NCBI RefSeq assembly: GCF_029395435.1
Contig: NZ_CP113915.1
Span: 930,001 to 994,000, forward strand
Length of the DNA: 64,000 bases
Reading direction: 5' to 3'
From: Bifidobacterium sp. ESL0790
GTDB lineage: Bacteria; Actinomycetota; Actinomycetes; Actinomycetales; Bifidobacteriaceae
In this document: one piece after another, positions 45,943 through 55,258 of the stretch
Position numbering within the stretch: position 1 is the first letter of the stretch
How the letters are laid out: each line of letters starts with the position of its first letter
Notes under the pieces: model-generated
The model's database searches: none
Seen by the model: the letters and a program-made list of their open reading frames with translations, nothing else
Told to the model about the DNA's origin: nothing
Made by a program: the position numbers and the translations under genes

Positions 45943-47100
45943 TCAGGCTTCGGCGGTCTCGGAAGATTTGGAGGACTCGGCAGATTCCGAAGGCTCGGAC
46001 GACTCGTCGGCGTATCGCGCGGCCTCGTCGGCCTCGGACGGCGTGGCGATATGGTATTTGGGCAGCGAGATCTCGAAATTGGCGCCACGGCTGTCGTCGA
46101 CCACCTTCACGTTGCCCCCGTGCAGCTGCGCGGCCCAGCGGGCGATCGACAGCCCGAGCCCGGTGCCGCCCGACTCGGTGCCCGGCCCCGTCTTGCCCTT
46201 GACGAAGCGGCGGAAGATGTCGGCGCGCTTCTCGCGCGGGATCTGCGAGCCGAAGTTGACCACGTTGGTCACCACGGTGCCGTGCTGCTTGTCCTCGTGT
46301 GCCTCAATGAGCACGGTGGTGTTGTCGGCCGAATGCTTGAACGCGTTGGAGATGATGTTGGTGAACAGCTGGCGCAGACGGTCCTGGTCGCCCTCCAAGG
46401 TGATGGATTTCGGCACGCGCACCTCCACGTCGTGGGCGTGGCCCGCGTCCGCGATCTCCAACGGCTCCAGCGTTTCGTCGATGAACTCGGCGAAGTTGAA
46501 CTGCTCGATGTCGAGGCTCGCCGCGCCCGCCTCCATGCGCGAGAGGTCGAGCAGGAAGGCGATGAGGTCGGAGAGCCGGTGCGTCTGGTTCAGAATGCTC
46601 TCGAGGTTGGCGGGGGTGGGCTCCACCACACCGTCGGCGAGGTTCTCGAGCATGGCCTGCAGGGCCGAGACGGGGGTGCGCAGCTCATGGCTGACGTTGG
46701 CCACCATGTCGCGGCGCATCTGGTCGGCGTGCTGCAGCTCCTCGGCCATCTCGTTGAACGAGAGCGCCAGCTGGCCCACCTCGTCGTTGCTGGTGTCGTC
46801 GGTTTTGACGCGCACCGTGTAGTCGCCCTCGGCCATCGCCTCGGCGGCGTCGCGCATCTGGCGCAGGGGGGTGGTCAGCCCGCGGGAGAAGAAGTAGGTG
46901 ATGCCGAGCGCCACCACCAGGGTCAGCGGCATCGCGATCCATCCGCTCAGGCCCACCTTGAGCAGGAACCACGCCATGACGAAGGCGATGGCGGTGGCCA
47001 CCACGATGATGACGCTCAGCTCCATCTTCAACGAGGAGAACAGCCCTATCGGCCGCTCGCTTTTCAGCAGTTTCTTCGGATCTTTCTTCGAGTTGTCCAA
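45943..47100 (-). CDS. Sensor histidine kinase of the two-component system
   Basis: 385 residues from a TTG at 47100 that has GAAGGAAG before it. Two membrane helices (about residues 25-70) with almost no extracellular loop, a HAMP domain, the HisKA box NVSHELRTPVSALQAMLEN with the phosphorylated His, then ATPase boxes NIISNAFKHS and GTGLGLSIARW. The tail is Ser/Glu/Ala-rich. It lies downstream of the OmpR-type regulator in the same direction, but a terminator-like hairpin (47201-47239) lies between them. Short loop and layout recall intramembrane-sensing kinases. Confidence 0.92.
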   Translation of the reverse strand: MDNSKKDPKKLLKSERPIGLFSSLKMELSVIIVVATAIAFVMAWFLLKVGLSGWIAMPLTLVVALGITYFFSRGLTTPLRQMRDAAEAMAEGDYTVRVKTDDTSNDEVGQLALSFNEMAEELQHADQMRRDMVANVSHELRTPVSALQAMLENLADGVVEPTPANLESILNQTHRLSDLIAFLLDLSRMEAGAASLDIEQFNFAEFIDETLEPLEIADAGHAHDVEVRVPKSITLEGDQDRLRQLFTNIISNAFKHSADNTTVLIEAHEDKQHGTVVTNVVNFGSQIPREKRADIFRRFVKGKTGPGTESGGTGLGLSIARWAAQLHGGNVKVVDDSRGANFEISLPKYHIATPSEADEAARYADESSEPSESAESSKSSETAEA

Positions 47101-47200
47101 GATGCTTCCTTCTTCATGGCCCTGTTGCCGGTACTGGCGCTGATGCCGATGTCGGCGCGGATTGGCTGGCGCTATCGACCAGCGTTCGGATTGGTATGCA

Positions 47201-47239
47201 AAAAGGACCCACGCCTGGTCTCACCAGGCCCGGATCCTT
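47201..47239 (-). terminator. Terminator-like hairpin between regulator and kinase genes
   Basis: Nested stems (AAGGA/TCCTT outside, CCTGGT/ACCAGG inside), followed on the minus strand by CCTTTTTG. It would reduce kinase expression relative to the regulator. Confidence 0.7.
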
Positions 47240-47268
47240 CTTACGCTTGAATTGTCATGGCTGCATCG

Positions 47269-48009
<741 letters not shown>

Positions 48010-48192
48010 GTGTCCTCCACCTCTTGAAAACTTTGCAGCAAAACACCAATTATAGGTGGTGGCGCACCCAATGGGCCGCGAGGGGGCATATATTGGTGGG
48101 CTTTTCGGCTTTTGACGGTCGGCGAAACGTCCGCGCCGCATGGGAGACTATGCCTAGTCAATTGTGAGAGTTCGCCTGTTCTCGGAGGTTTC

Positions 48193-48801
48193 ATGGGGTA
48201 TAAAGTCGGCGATGTTGTCGTCTATCCGCGTCACGGTGCTGCGAGGGTGGTGGCATACACGAAACGTACCGTCAAGGGCGTCACCCGCGACTACCTGCAG
48301 CTTTCCGTGCTTTCCAGCGACGGCCTGGTCATCGACGTGCCGGTGGAGAACGCCAAGAAGGTCGGCATCCGCAACATCGTCGACGGCAAGGAGGTCGCCA
48401 AGGTCTTCGAGATCCTGCGCACCCCGATCGTCGACAACGAGAAGATGAACTGGTCGCGGCGCTACAAGCTCAACGTCGAGAAGATCGCCACCGGCGAGGT
48501 CAACAAGATCGCCGAGGTGGTGCGCGACCTGGCGCAGCGCGACGTCGACGAGCACGGTCTTTCCGCCGGTGAGAAGCGCATGCTCATCCGCGCTCGCAAC
48601 ATCCTCACCTCGGAGATCTCCTTGTCGGAGAAGATCGAGGAAGAGGAGGCGCAGCACCTGCTCGACGTGAACCTTGGCTATGCGGACGCGACCCCTGAGG
48701 ACGCCAAGCACCATACCAAGGCGCCCGAGGAGCCCGCCAGCCAGACGCTGGCCCGTCTCGACGCCGAGAACAAGGACGACAAGAAGAAAAAGAAGAAGTA
48801 G
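48193..48801 (+). CDS. carD: CarD family transcriptional regulator
   Basis: 202 residues from the ATG at 48193 (GGAGG before it). The N-terminal RNA-polymerase-interacting domain (YKVGDVVVYPRHGAARV) is related to that of Mfd; the C-terminal helical DNA-contacting part includes EKMNWSRRYKLNVEKI. CarD stabilises open promoter complexes, notably at rRNA promoters. The tail ends in a run of lysines (KDDKKKKKK). Terminator at 48825-48859. It is longer than the mycobacterial form (162). Confidence 0.95.
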   Translation: MGYKVGDVVVYPRHGAARVVAYTKRTVKGVTRDYLQLSVLSSDGLVIDVPVENAKKVGIRNIVDGKEVAKVFEILRTPIVDNEKMNWSRRYKLNVEKIATGEVNKIAEVVRDLAQRDVDEHGLSAGEKRMLIRARNILTSEISLSEKIEEEEAQHLLDVNLGYADATPEDAKHHTKAPEEPASQTLARLDAENKDDKKKKKK

Positions 48802-48824
48802 ATTCGTCCTTTCATATCGTTAAG

Positions 48825-48859
48825 AATGCGGCCCCGCCTTTCACCGGTGGGGCCGCATT
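48825..48859. terminator. Bidirectional terminator between carD and the metal permease
   Basis: AATGCGGCCCC and GGGGCCGCATT, an 11-bp perfect stem with a 13-base loop. Confidence 0.8.
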
Positions 48860-48904
48860 GCTATACGACATGGTTATATATTCGTCGTGTATTCGATTTC
48901 GGTT

Positions 48905-49741
48905 TTAGCGCGAGCGAACCGCCTCGACGCCCTTGGCGATGGCCCAGAAGAGCGTGGAGATGGTGACGATGATGAAGCTCGGGGGAGCGGCGAACATCGC
49001 CGAAAGCACCAGGCCGCCCCAGATTGACACCAGGCCGATGACGCTCGCCAGCACCATCGAGGCGAAGGGCGAGCTGGCGAGGATGTTGGCCGTGGCCGCC
49101 GGGGTGACTACCAGCGCGAAGATGAGCAGCGTGCCCACTGCGGGCACGGCGATGGTGATGACGCCGGCCATGATCGCCATGAAGAGCACGTTCATCAGCC
49201 CAATCGGCACACCCTTGGCCTGCGCCACCTGCTCGTCGAGCGAGCTGAAGAGCATCGGCCGGTAGACCACCGCCAGCACCGCCAGCAGCAGCACGTCGAA
49301 GATGGCGAAGCCGATCACCTGGTCGCCGGTGATGGTGAGGATCGAGCCGAAGAGGATGGACTGCATTTGTTGGGCCGCCGAGCTTGACATGCGGGCGAAG
49401 AAGAGGCCGAGGCCGGTGGCGAAGGCGAGCACGGTGCCCGTGGCGATCTCGCGCTGCGAGGCCTTCTTGCCCAGCGCCCCGATGACCAGCGCGCCGCCGA
49501 GGGCGAAGACGCCGAGCCCCAGCGAGACCGGCAGTCCGAGCAGTACGGCCCCCGTGGCGCCCGGCAGGCCGATGTGGGCCAGGGCATGGGCGGCGAAGGT
49601 GGAGTGGCGGGCGATGGTGAAGTAGCCCATCACCCCGGCGGCCAGCGCGATGCACAGGCCCGCGATGAAGGCGTTGCGCATGAAGGGCGCGGTCAGGATC
49701 GACTGCCATTCCGGATCGAACAAGGTGTTCCAGGCGTTCAT
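48905..49741 (-). CDS. Metal ABC transporter permease (ZnuB/MntB family)
   Basis: 278 residues with about eight membrane helices, the normal ABC-3 family size. GYFTIARHSTFAAHALAHIGLPG near residue 40 is the conserved family opening, and LVVTPAATANIL is typical near the end. It is the membrane part of a zinc or manganese importer; the start overlaps the ATPase stop by 4 bases. The Zur-like box before the ATPase gene points to zinc. Confidence 0.93.
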   Translation of the reverse strand: MNAWNTLFDPEWQSILTAPFMRNAFIAGLCIALAAGVMGYFTIARHSTFAAHALAHIGLPGATGAVLLGLPVSLGLGVFALGGALVIGALGKKASQREIATGTVLAFATGLGLFFARMSSSAAQQMQSILFGSILTITGDQVIGFAIFDVLLLAVLAVVYRPMLFSSLDEQVAQAKGVPIGLMNVLFMAIMAGVITIAVPAVGTLLIFALVVTPAATANILASSPFASMVLASVIGLVSIWGGLVLSAMFAAPPSFIIVTISTLFWAIAKGVEAVRSR

Positions 49742-50787
49742 CGGCGGGCCTCCTGATTCTCTTTCGCGTCTACGGTGGTTGCCATATCGTGCTTGGCATC
49801 GCTGGCGGGTCCGGCATGGGAATGGTGATGGTGGTGGAACTCGGCCACCTCGTCGGGCCGGTGCGTGTCCGGTTCCACCTCCTCCGGCTCGTCGGCGCTC
49901 GGCGTGACGAACATGTCGCCCTGCGGGGTGGTGACCACCTGCACCGTCGTGCCATAGAGGTGGGTGAGCAGGTCGGCGTCGAGCACCTCGTTCATCCTCG
50001 CGTAATGGGGGTGTCCGTCGAGCAGGTAGACCGCGCCGTCGAGGATGGGCAGCAGCATGTTGAGGTCGTGGGCCACCACCTGGATCGTCATCCCAAGCTC
50101 ACGGTTGAGGCGGGCGAGCACCTGCACGGTCTCGCGCTGGGAGGCCAGGTCGAGGTTGGCCAGCGGCTCGTCGAGCATCAAGAGCTTCGGGTCGCTCACC
50201 AGCGCCTGGGCGATCGCGACGCGTTGCCGCAGTCCGCCGGAAAGTTCGGAAAGCCGGTAGTTCGCCTTGTCGTCGATGCCGACGAAGCGCATCGCCTCTC
50301 GGGCCTGGTCGCGCTGTTTGCGCGTGACCGGATGGATGCCGAACCTCGTGCCCGTCAGCCCCAGCAGCACGGATTGGCCGGCGGTGAGGTTCGCGTCGAT
50401 GTCGTTGGCGTAGTTCTGGGGCACATAGCCGATGGCGTGGTTCATCGAGCCCGGCTTGCCGCCCAGCACCTCAAGCGTGCCCGAGGCCAACGGCAGCAGC
50501 CCCAGTTCCGCCTTCATCATCGTGGTCTTGCCCGCGCCGTTGGTGCCCACGATCGCCGTGATCGAGCCGGCGCGGATGGAGAAGTTGCCGTTGCTCCAGA
50601 TGGTGCGCTCGCCCCTGCGGATGCTGGCGTCGGTGAATTTCAGCGCCGGCTGGGCATGGTCGTCGAGGCGGTTCGCCGCGGTGCCGGTGCTGGTTCCGCT
50701 CGTTTTGGCGGTTTTGCGGGCTTTGAGGCCGGTCGCCGTGGCGTGGCTGCTCGCGCCTGGCGCTCCGCCTGAAAGATGTGGTTGCAT
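49738..50787 (-). CDS. Metal ABC transporter ATP-binding protein
   Basis: 349 residues, some 90 longer than usual because of added ends. Walker A GTNGAGKTT, Q-loop VPQNY, signature LSGGLRQRVAIAQAL, Walker B LLMLDEPLANLD and switch His VAHDLNML are all intact. The first 45 residues are Ala/Thr-rich; the C-terminal extension is Asp/Glu/His-rich and includes EFHHHHHSHAG, which could bind zinc. Operon with the permease; preceded by a Zur-like palindrome at 50854-50870. Confidence 0.94.
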   Translation of the reverse strand: MQPHLSGGAPGASSHATATGLKARKTAKTSGTSTGTAANRLDDHAQPALKFTDASIRRGERTIWSNGNFSIRAGSITAIVGTNGAGKTTMMKAELGLLPLASGTLEVLGGKPGSMNHAIGYVPQNYANDIDANLTAGQSVLLGLTGTRFGIHPVTRKQRDQAREAMRFVGIDDKANYRLSELSGGLRQRVAIAQALVSDPKLLMLDEPLANLDLASQRETVQVLARLNRELGMTIQVVAHDLNMLLPILDGAVYLLDGHPHYARMNEVLDADLLTHLYGTTVQVVTTPQGDMFVTPSADEPEEVEPDTHRPDEVAEFHHHHHSHAGPASDAKHDMATTVDAKENQEARR

Positions 50788-50853
50788 ACCTCGTTCGCCT
50801 TCCGTGATGGCTTGGTATGGATATGAATGCTCACTACATCCTGAATCCTGACA

Positions 50854-50870
50854 TTGACAATCATTTTCAA
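50854..50870. promoter_or_regulatory. Zur-like operator before the metal ABC operon
   Basis: TTGACAATCATTTTCAA, a near-palindrome centred on AATnATT, as in Zur and other Fur-family operators. It closely matches the perfect palindrome at 52423-52439. Confidence 0.7.
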
Positions 50871-50922
50871 ATAGCTGAATACTCCGATACCAATTCCCAT
50901 ATTGGAAAACCTTTCCAAACCC

Positions 50923-51046
50923 GTTAAGTGGGTGCTTTCAAAGTTAAGTGGATGCCCATTCAAGCTAAAAATGTCGAAAACAAGGCATTTTCACCAGTAT
51001 TTCGATAGAACAGGCACCCACTTAACCCCTAATGCACCCACTTAAC
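50923..51046. repeat. Four 13-base repeats, two direct and two inverted, each pair at 20-base pitch
   Basis: GTTAAGTGGGTGC at 50923-50935 and GTTAAGTGGATGC at 50943-50955 face two copies of GCACCCACTTAAC at 51014-51026 and 51034-51046. Start-to-start distance is exactly 20 bases in both pairs. Confidence 0.9.
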
Positions 51047-51278
51047 GCCCAGTCGCTTCCTGACGGCCGTTCCACGGGCAGTCCCGCACTTCTCTATTCA
51101 TGGAGAAAGAGGGCAAGTCCGCACGCCGCTCCATAAGATTGAAACCCTGACACAACGCGCAAAGAACCTTATATAAATCAGAATCGGCTCATGGCAAAGA
51201 TGGAAATGACGAAGGAAACGGGGGGAGCGCCCTGTTTTCGACCATGTGCTTGTTGCTGTCTACCTATATGTATATCTG

Positions 51279-52340
51279 TCAGCGCTTGCCAGCCAACATT
51301 GCGTTCGCCGACGTCACGCGATTCCCCGAGTCCAGCCGATAGCCGGACTCCTTGGCCCCATTGTCCGCGTCGCCCCTGGCGTTGTCCTTCCCGCTTTTGG
51401 CGTCGTCATCCATGGCCTGCGAGAGCTTCTCGACCAGCGAGCCCACCCACTCGGTGAGGTTTTTCTGGTCGCTGGGCATCTGCTCGGTGACGTCGACGAT
51501 GGGCACCTTGCTCTGCCTGGCCGCGTCGGTGAGCAGCTTGGTGGTCTCGTTGGACTCCTGCGTGTTGTTGACCAGCACGTCGATGCCGCGCTTGCCGATC
51601 AGCCGCTGGAAGGACTGCAGGTCGGCGGGGGCCGGTTCGCCCTCGGAGTTGACGGCCTGCGCGTAGCCCTTCGGCGTCTTGTCGGTGAAGCCCATGTCGT
51701 CCATGAGGTAATAGACGACCGCCTCGGTGGCCCCGTACGAGGCGTCCTTGTGCTTGTCGGCGAAGTCCTTCATGGTCTCGTCGAGCTTCTTCTCCTTGCC
51801 CTGCCAGGTCTTGAACCTCGCCTGGAATGTCTTGGCCTTGGCGGGCCGCGCCTTGGCGAAAGCGTCGGCGAGCTCGGCGGCCATGGCGCGGCGCGCGTCC
51901 TTGGAGAACCAGAGGTGGGCGTTGTCGGTTTTGCCGGCCCCCACGGCGTCGGCGGCGGAGACGGACGTCGCGCCCTTGACGATGCTCTTGCTGGCCCACG
52001 AATCGTAGCCCGCGCCGTTGGTCACCACGACCTGAGCCTTCTGGATGTGGGCGATGTCGCTGGTCTTGGGCTCGAAATCGTGCGCGTCGACGGAGACGGT
52101 GTTGACGATCGAGGTGACGTTGACATCCTTGCCGCCGATCTCCTGGGCCAGGGAGCCCCACTGGTTGATCGAGGCGACCACCGTGATCGGTCCGCTGGAT
52201 TTCGCGTTCTCCTGCGTCTTGCCCTGGTCGTCGTTCGCGTTCGAGCCGCCGCACGCCGCGAGCCCCAGGGCCATGCAGGCCGCGCCCGCGAAGGCGACGA
52301 GCCTGAACCAAGTGGACTTGTGATTCATAAGGTGTTTCAT
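51279..52340 (-). CDS. Zinc-type ABC transporter substrate-binding lipoprotein (ZnuA-like)
   Basis: 353 residues from the ATG at 52340. A lipoprotein signal ends in the lipobox LGLAACGG near residue 28. The cluster A-I metal-binding fold shows the ligand histidines in SVDAHDFEPKTSD and DNAHLWFS. ITVVASINQWGSLAQEIGG is the usual start of the mature domain. It is transcribed alone, with its own perfect Zur-like palindrome, and supplies the permease/ATPase operon downstream on the same strand. The C-terminal 40 residues are an Asp/Lys/Gly-rich addition. Confidence 0.9.
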   Translation of the reverse strand: MKHLMNHKSTWFRLVAFAGAACMALGLAACGGSNANDDQGKTQENAKSSGPITVVASINQWGSLAQEIGGKDVNVTSIVNTVSVDAHDFEPKTSDIAHIQKAQVVVTNGAGYDSWASKSIVKGATSVSAADAVGAGKTDNAHLWFSKDARRAMAAELADAFAKARPAKAKTFQARFKTWQGKEKKLDETMKDFADKHKDASYGATEAVVYYLMDDMGFTDKTPKGYAQAVNSEGEPAPADLQSFQRLIGKRGIDVLVNNTQESNETTKLLTDAARQSKVPIVDVTEQMPSDQKNLTEWVGSLVEKLSQAMDDDAKSGKDNARGDADNGAKESGYRLDSGNRVTSANAMLAGKR

Positions 52341-52422
52341 GATGGACCCCGCTGTGGTTTGGCTTTGCGATTCGGTTGGTTTCGGCCGGTTTTGTGTCTT
52401 GCGTCCATTATCAAGTGTTACG

Positions 52423-52439
52423 TTGACAATGATTGTCAA
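52423..52439. promoter_or_regulatory. Zur-like operator before the ZnuA-like gene
   Basis: TTGACAATGATTGTCAA is a perfect 17-base palindrome about 83 bases before the lipoprotein start. It could also influence divergent folD, 126 bases away. Confidence 0.8.
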
Positions 52440-52564
52440 ATAGACGGTACGGATTCAAAAGCCCTGATTCGAGACGTTCGGGCGAGTGGGTTGTGTCCCC
52501 AAGTTACCCTAGAACGATACGGGCTTTCGGAGCTGAAGCCGAGGACGAACGGAAAGGAATGGGC

Positions 52565-53461
52565 ATGGCGCAAAGACTGGACGGCAAGGCCGTGGCCGCG
52601 TCGATCAAGGAGGACCTCGCGCTGCGGGTGGACCGACTGAAGCGCAAGGGCGTGGAGCCGGGGCTGGGCACCATCCTCGTGGGCGACGACGTCGGCTCAC
52701 GCAAATACGTGGCGGGCAAGCACCGCGACTGCGCCGAGGTCGGCATCCAATCGATCGGCATCGAGCTGCCCGGCGACGCGGGGGAGGCCGACATCATCGC
52801 GGCCGTGGAGCGCCTCAACGCCGACCCCAAGTGCACCGGCTACATCGTCCAGCTTCCGCTGCCCAAGGGCGTCGACGAGCAGAGGGTCATCGAGCATGTA
52901 GACCCGCGCAAGGACGCCGACGGCATGCACCCTTACAACCTCGGCGAGCTCGTGCTGCACATCGACGGCAGGCTTTCCACGCCGCTGCCCTGCACCCCGC
53001 GCGGCGTCATCGCGCTGCTGGGGCACTATGGCATCGATCTGAACGGCAAGGACATCTGCGTGGTCGGCCGTGGCATCACCATCGGCCGCACCATCGGCCT
53101 GATGCTCACTGCCCGCAACGTCAACGCCACCGTCACCCTGTGCCACACCGGCACGCGCGACGTCGCCGAGCACCTGCGCCGGGCCGATGTCGTGGTCGCG
53201 GCGGCGGGCCAGGCCGGCTTCGTCAAGCCCGGCGACATCAAGCAGGGCGCGGTGCTGGTCGACGTCGGCGTCTCGCGCGTCTACGACGAGCAGGAGCAGC
53301 GCTGGCGCGTCAAGGGCGACATAGACAAGGGCTGCTACGAGATCGCCTCGGCTTACACGCCCAACCCGGGCGGCGTCGGTCCGATGACGAGGGCGATGCT
53401 GCTGGCCAATGTGGTCGAGACCGCCGAGCGCGCCGCGGGCCTTGGCGAGGGTGCCGAATAA
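52565..53461 (+). CDS. folD: Bifunctional methylenetetrahydrofolate dehydrogenase / cyclohydrolase
   Basis: 298 residues from the ATG at 52565, which follows AAAGGAA; the upstream open frame has no ribosome site. FolD interconverts methylene- and formyl-tetrahydrofolate with [21 protein letters not shown] has the catalytic Lys and Tyr region, [16 protein letters not shown] and [11 protein letters not shown] follow, the nucleotide loop is [11 protein letters not shown] (Thr where many have Ser) and NPGGVGPMT ends the active site. It is divergent from the zinc-binding lipoprotein gene. Confidence 0.97.
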   Translation: MAQRLDGKAVAASIKEDLALRVDRLKRKGVEPGLGTILVGDDVGSRKYVAGKHRDCAEVGIQSIGIELPGDAGEADIIAAVERLNADPKCTGYIVQLPLPKGVDEQRVIEHVDPRKDADGMHPYNLGELVLHIDGRLSTPLPCTPRGVIALLGHYGIDLNGKDICVVGRGITIGRTIGLMLTARNVNATVTLCHTGTRDVAEHLRRADVVVAAAGQAGFVKPGDIKQGAVLVDVGVSRVYDEQEQRWRVKGDIDKGCYEIASAYTPNPGGVGPMTRAMLLANVVETAERAAGLGEGAE

Positions 53462-53634
53462 CGGCTTCGTGGCGCGGTTGCGCGATGAGCTGAAAGCTCC
53501 TGGACACGCCCGAAATGGGCGGGATGATTTGGGCAGGGGCTCAGGTATCCTTTTCTACTGCGAGGGCTTATGCCACCGCATATAACTGAATAACGATAAA
53601 TATCCACCAACTTAAGATAAAGAAACCACGTTTA

Positions 53635-55116
53635 ATGGCAGAAAACAATAGCGAAGTCACCAAGGTTGCGATCAACGACATCGGCACCAAAGAGGACTTC
53701 ATCAAGGCAGTCGATTCCACCATCAAGAATTTCGATGATGGTGATTTGGTCACGGGCACGGTCGTCAAGGTCGACCACGACGAAGTGCTGCTTGACATCG
53801 GCTACAAGACCGAGGGTGTGATTCCCTCCCGCGAACTTTCCATCAAGAAGGATGTCCATCCCGAGGATGTCGTCGAGGTCGGCGACACCATCGAGGCCCT
53901 TGTCGTCACCAAGGAAGACAAGGAAGGGCGTCTGATTCTGTCCAAGAAGCGTGCCCAGTATGAGCGCGCCTGGGGCGACATCGAGAAGATCAAGAACGAC
54001 GACGGCGTTGTCGAAGGCACCGTCATCGAGGCTGTCAAGGGCGGCCTGATCGTCGATATCGGCCTGCGTGGCTTCCTGCCCGCATCTCTCGTCGAGATGC
54101 GTCGCGTCCGCGATCTCTCCCCGTACATCGGCCAGAAGATCAAGGCCAAGATTCTCGAGCTCGACAAGAACCGCAACAACGTGGTCCTCTCCCGTCGTCA
54201 GTACCTCGAGGAGACCCAGTCCGAGGTCCGTGAGACCTTCATGGCCCAGCTCAAGAAGGGCCAGATTCGTGAGGGCACCGTTTCCTCCATCGTCAACTTC
54301 GGCGCATTCGTCGATCTGGGCGGGGTGGACGGCCTCATCCACGTCTCCGAGCTCTCTTGGAAGCACATCGATCACCCGTCCGAGGTCGTCAAGGTCGGCG
54401 ACAAGGTCACCGTCGAGGTGCTCGATGTCGATATGGACCGCGAGCGTATCTCGCTGTCCCTCAAGGCCACCCAGGAAGATCCGTGGCAGCGCTTCGCTCG
54501 CACCCACGTTCCCGGCCAGATCGTCAAGGGCAAGGTCACCAAGATCGTGCAGTTCGGTGTCTTCGTCTCCGTCGAGGACGGCATCGAAGGCCTGGTCCAC
54601 ATTTCCGAGCTCGCCAACCGTCACGTCGACAACCCCGAGACCGTCGTCAAGCAGGGCGAGGAGATTTTCGTCAAGGTCATCGACGTCGACCTCGATCGTC
54701 GCCGCATCTCCCTGTCGCTCAAGCAGGCCAACGACTCCGTCGATCCGTCCAGCGAGGACTTCGATCCGGCGCTCTACGGCATGCCCGCCGACTATGACGA
54801 GGATGGCAACTACAAGTACCCCGAAGGCTTCGACCCGGAGACCAACGAGTGGATCGCCGGCTACGAGAAGCAGCGCGAGGAGTGGGAGAACCAGTATGCG
54901 GCCGCCCACGACCTGTGGGAGCAGCACAAGGCGTTCGTCGCCAAGGAGATCGAAGGCGCGGCCGAGTCCGCCGCCGAGGATGGCCAGGGCCCGCGCGCCG
55001 AGAAGGCACAGGAGTCCGCCACCAAGTACTCGTCCAACGATGAGTCCGAGGGCACCCTCGCCGGTTCCGACCAGCTCGCCGCTCTGCGTGAGCAGCTTCT
55101 GAACGAGAAGAAGTGA
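53635..55116 (+). CDS. rpsA: Small ribosomal subunit protein S1
   Basis: 493 residues with four S1 RNA-binding domains, the usual actinobacterial form; repeated YKTEGVIPSRELS, GLRGFLPASLVEMR, GGVDGLIHVSELSW and DGIEGLVHISELA mark them. The C-terminal region after residue 370 is acidic. There is no Shine-Dalgarno sequence before the ATG (AGAAACCACGTTTA precedes it), which fits rpsA genes that start by S1's own unstructured-leader recognition. Strong codon bias. Terminator at 55149-55190. Confidence 0.96.
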   Translation: MAENNSEVTKVAINDIGTKEDFIKAVDSTIKNFDDGDLVTGTVVKVDHDEVLLDIGYKTEGVIPSRELSIKKDVHPEDVVEVGDTIEALVVTKEDKEGRLILSKKRAQYERAWGDIEKIKNDDGVVEGTVIEAVKGGLIVDIGLRGFLPASLVEMRRVRDLSPYIGQKIKAKILELDKNRNNVVLSRRQYLEETQSEVRETFMAQLKKGQIREGTVSSIVNFGAFVDLGGVDGLIHVSELSWKHIDHPSEVVKVGDKVTVEVLDVDMDRERISLSLKATQEDPWQRFARTHVPGQIVKGKVTKIVQFGVFVSVEDGIEGLVHISELANRHVDNPETVVKQGEEIFVKVIDVDLDRRRISLSLKQANDSVDPSSEDFDPALYGMPADYDEDGNYKYPEGFDPETNEWIAGYEKQREEWENQYAAAHDLWEQHKAFVAKEIEGAAESAAEDGQGPRAEKAQESATKYSSNDESEGTLAGSDQLAALREQLLNEKK

Positions 55117-55148
55117 GCTGAGCTCGCTTAAGCCTCGTTGAGGTTCGT

Positions 55149-55190
55149 AGAAGGTCCGGCACAGGCCACAAGGCTTGCGCCGGACCTTCT
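55149..55190 (+). terminator. Intrinsic terminator after rpsA
   Basis: AGAAGGTCCGGC and GCCGGACCTTCT, a perfect 12-bp stem with an 18-base loop; a short T-containing tail follows. Confidence 0.85.
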
Positions 55191-55258
55191 CATATATCTT
55201 GCCGGGATCAAGACCATTGGGTTTTATGAGTAATGGGTGTAGGGGAGATGATGAGCAT

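Larger units (their letters stand above)
50788..51278. other. Intergenic region with symmetric repeats between the metal-transport units
   Basis: 491 bases. Contains a Zur-like box (50854-50870), four copies of a 13-base repeat in two oriented pairs (50923-51046) around a small hairpin (50968-50991), and then about 230 bases in which I see no gene or clear signal. Confidence 0.6.
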
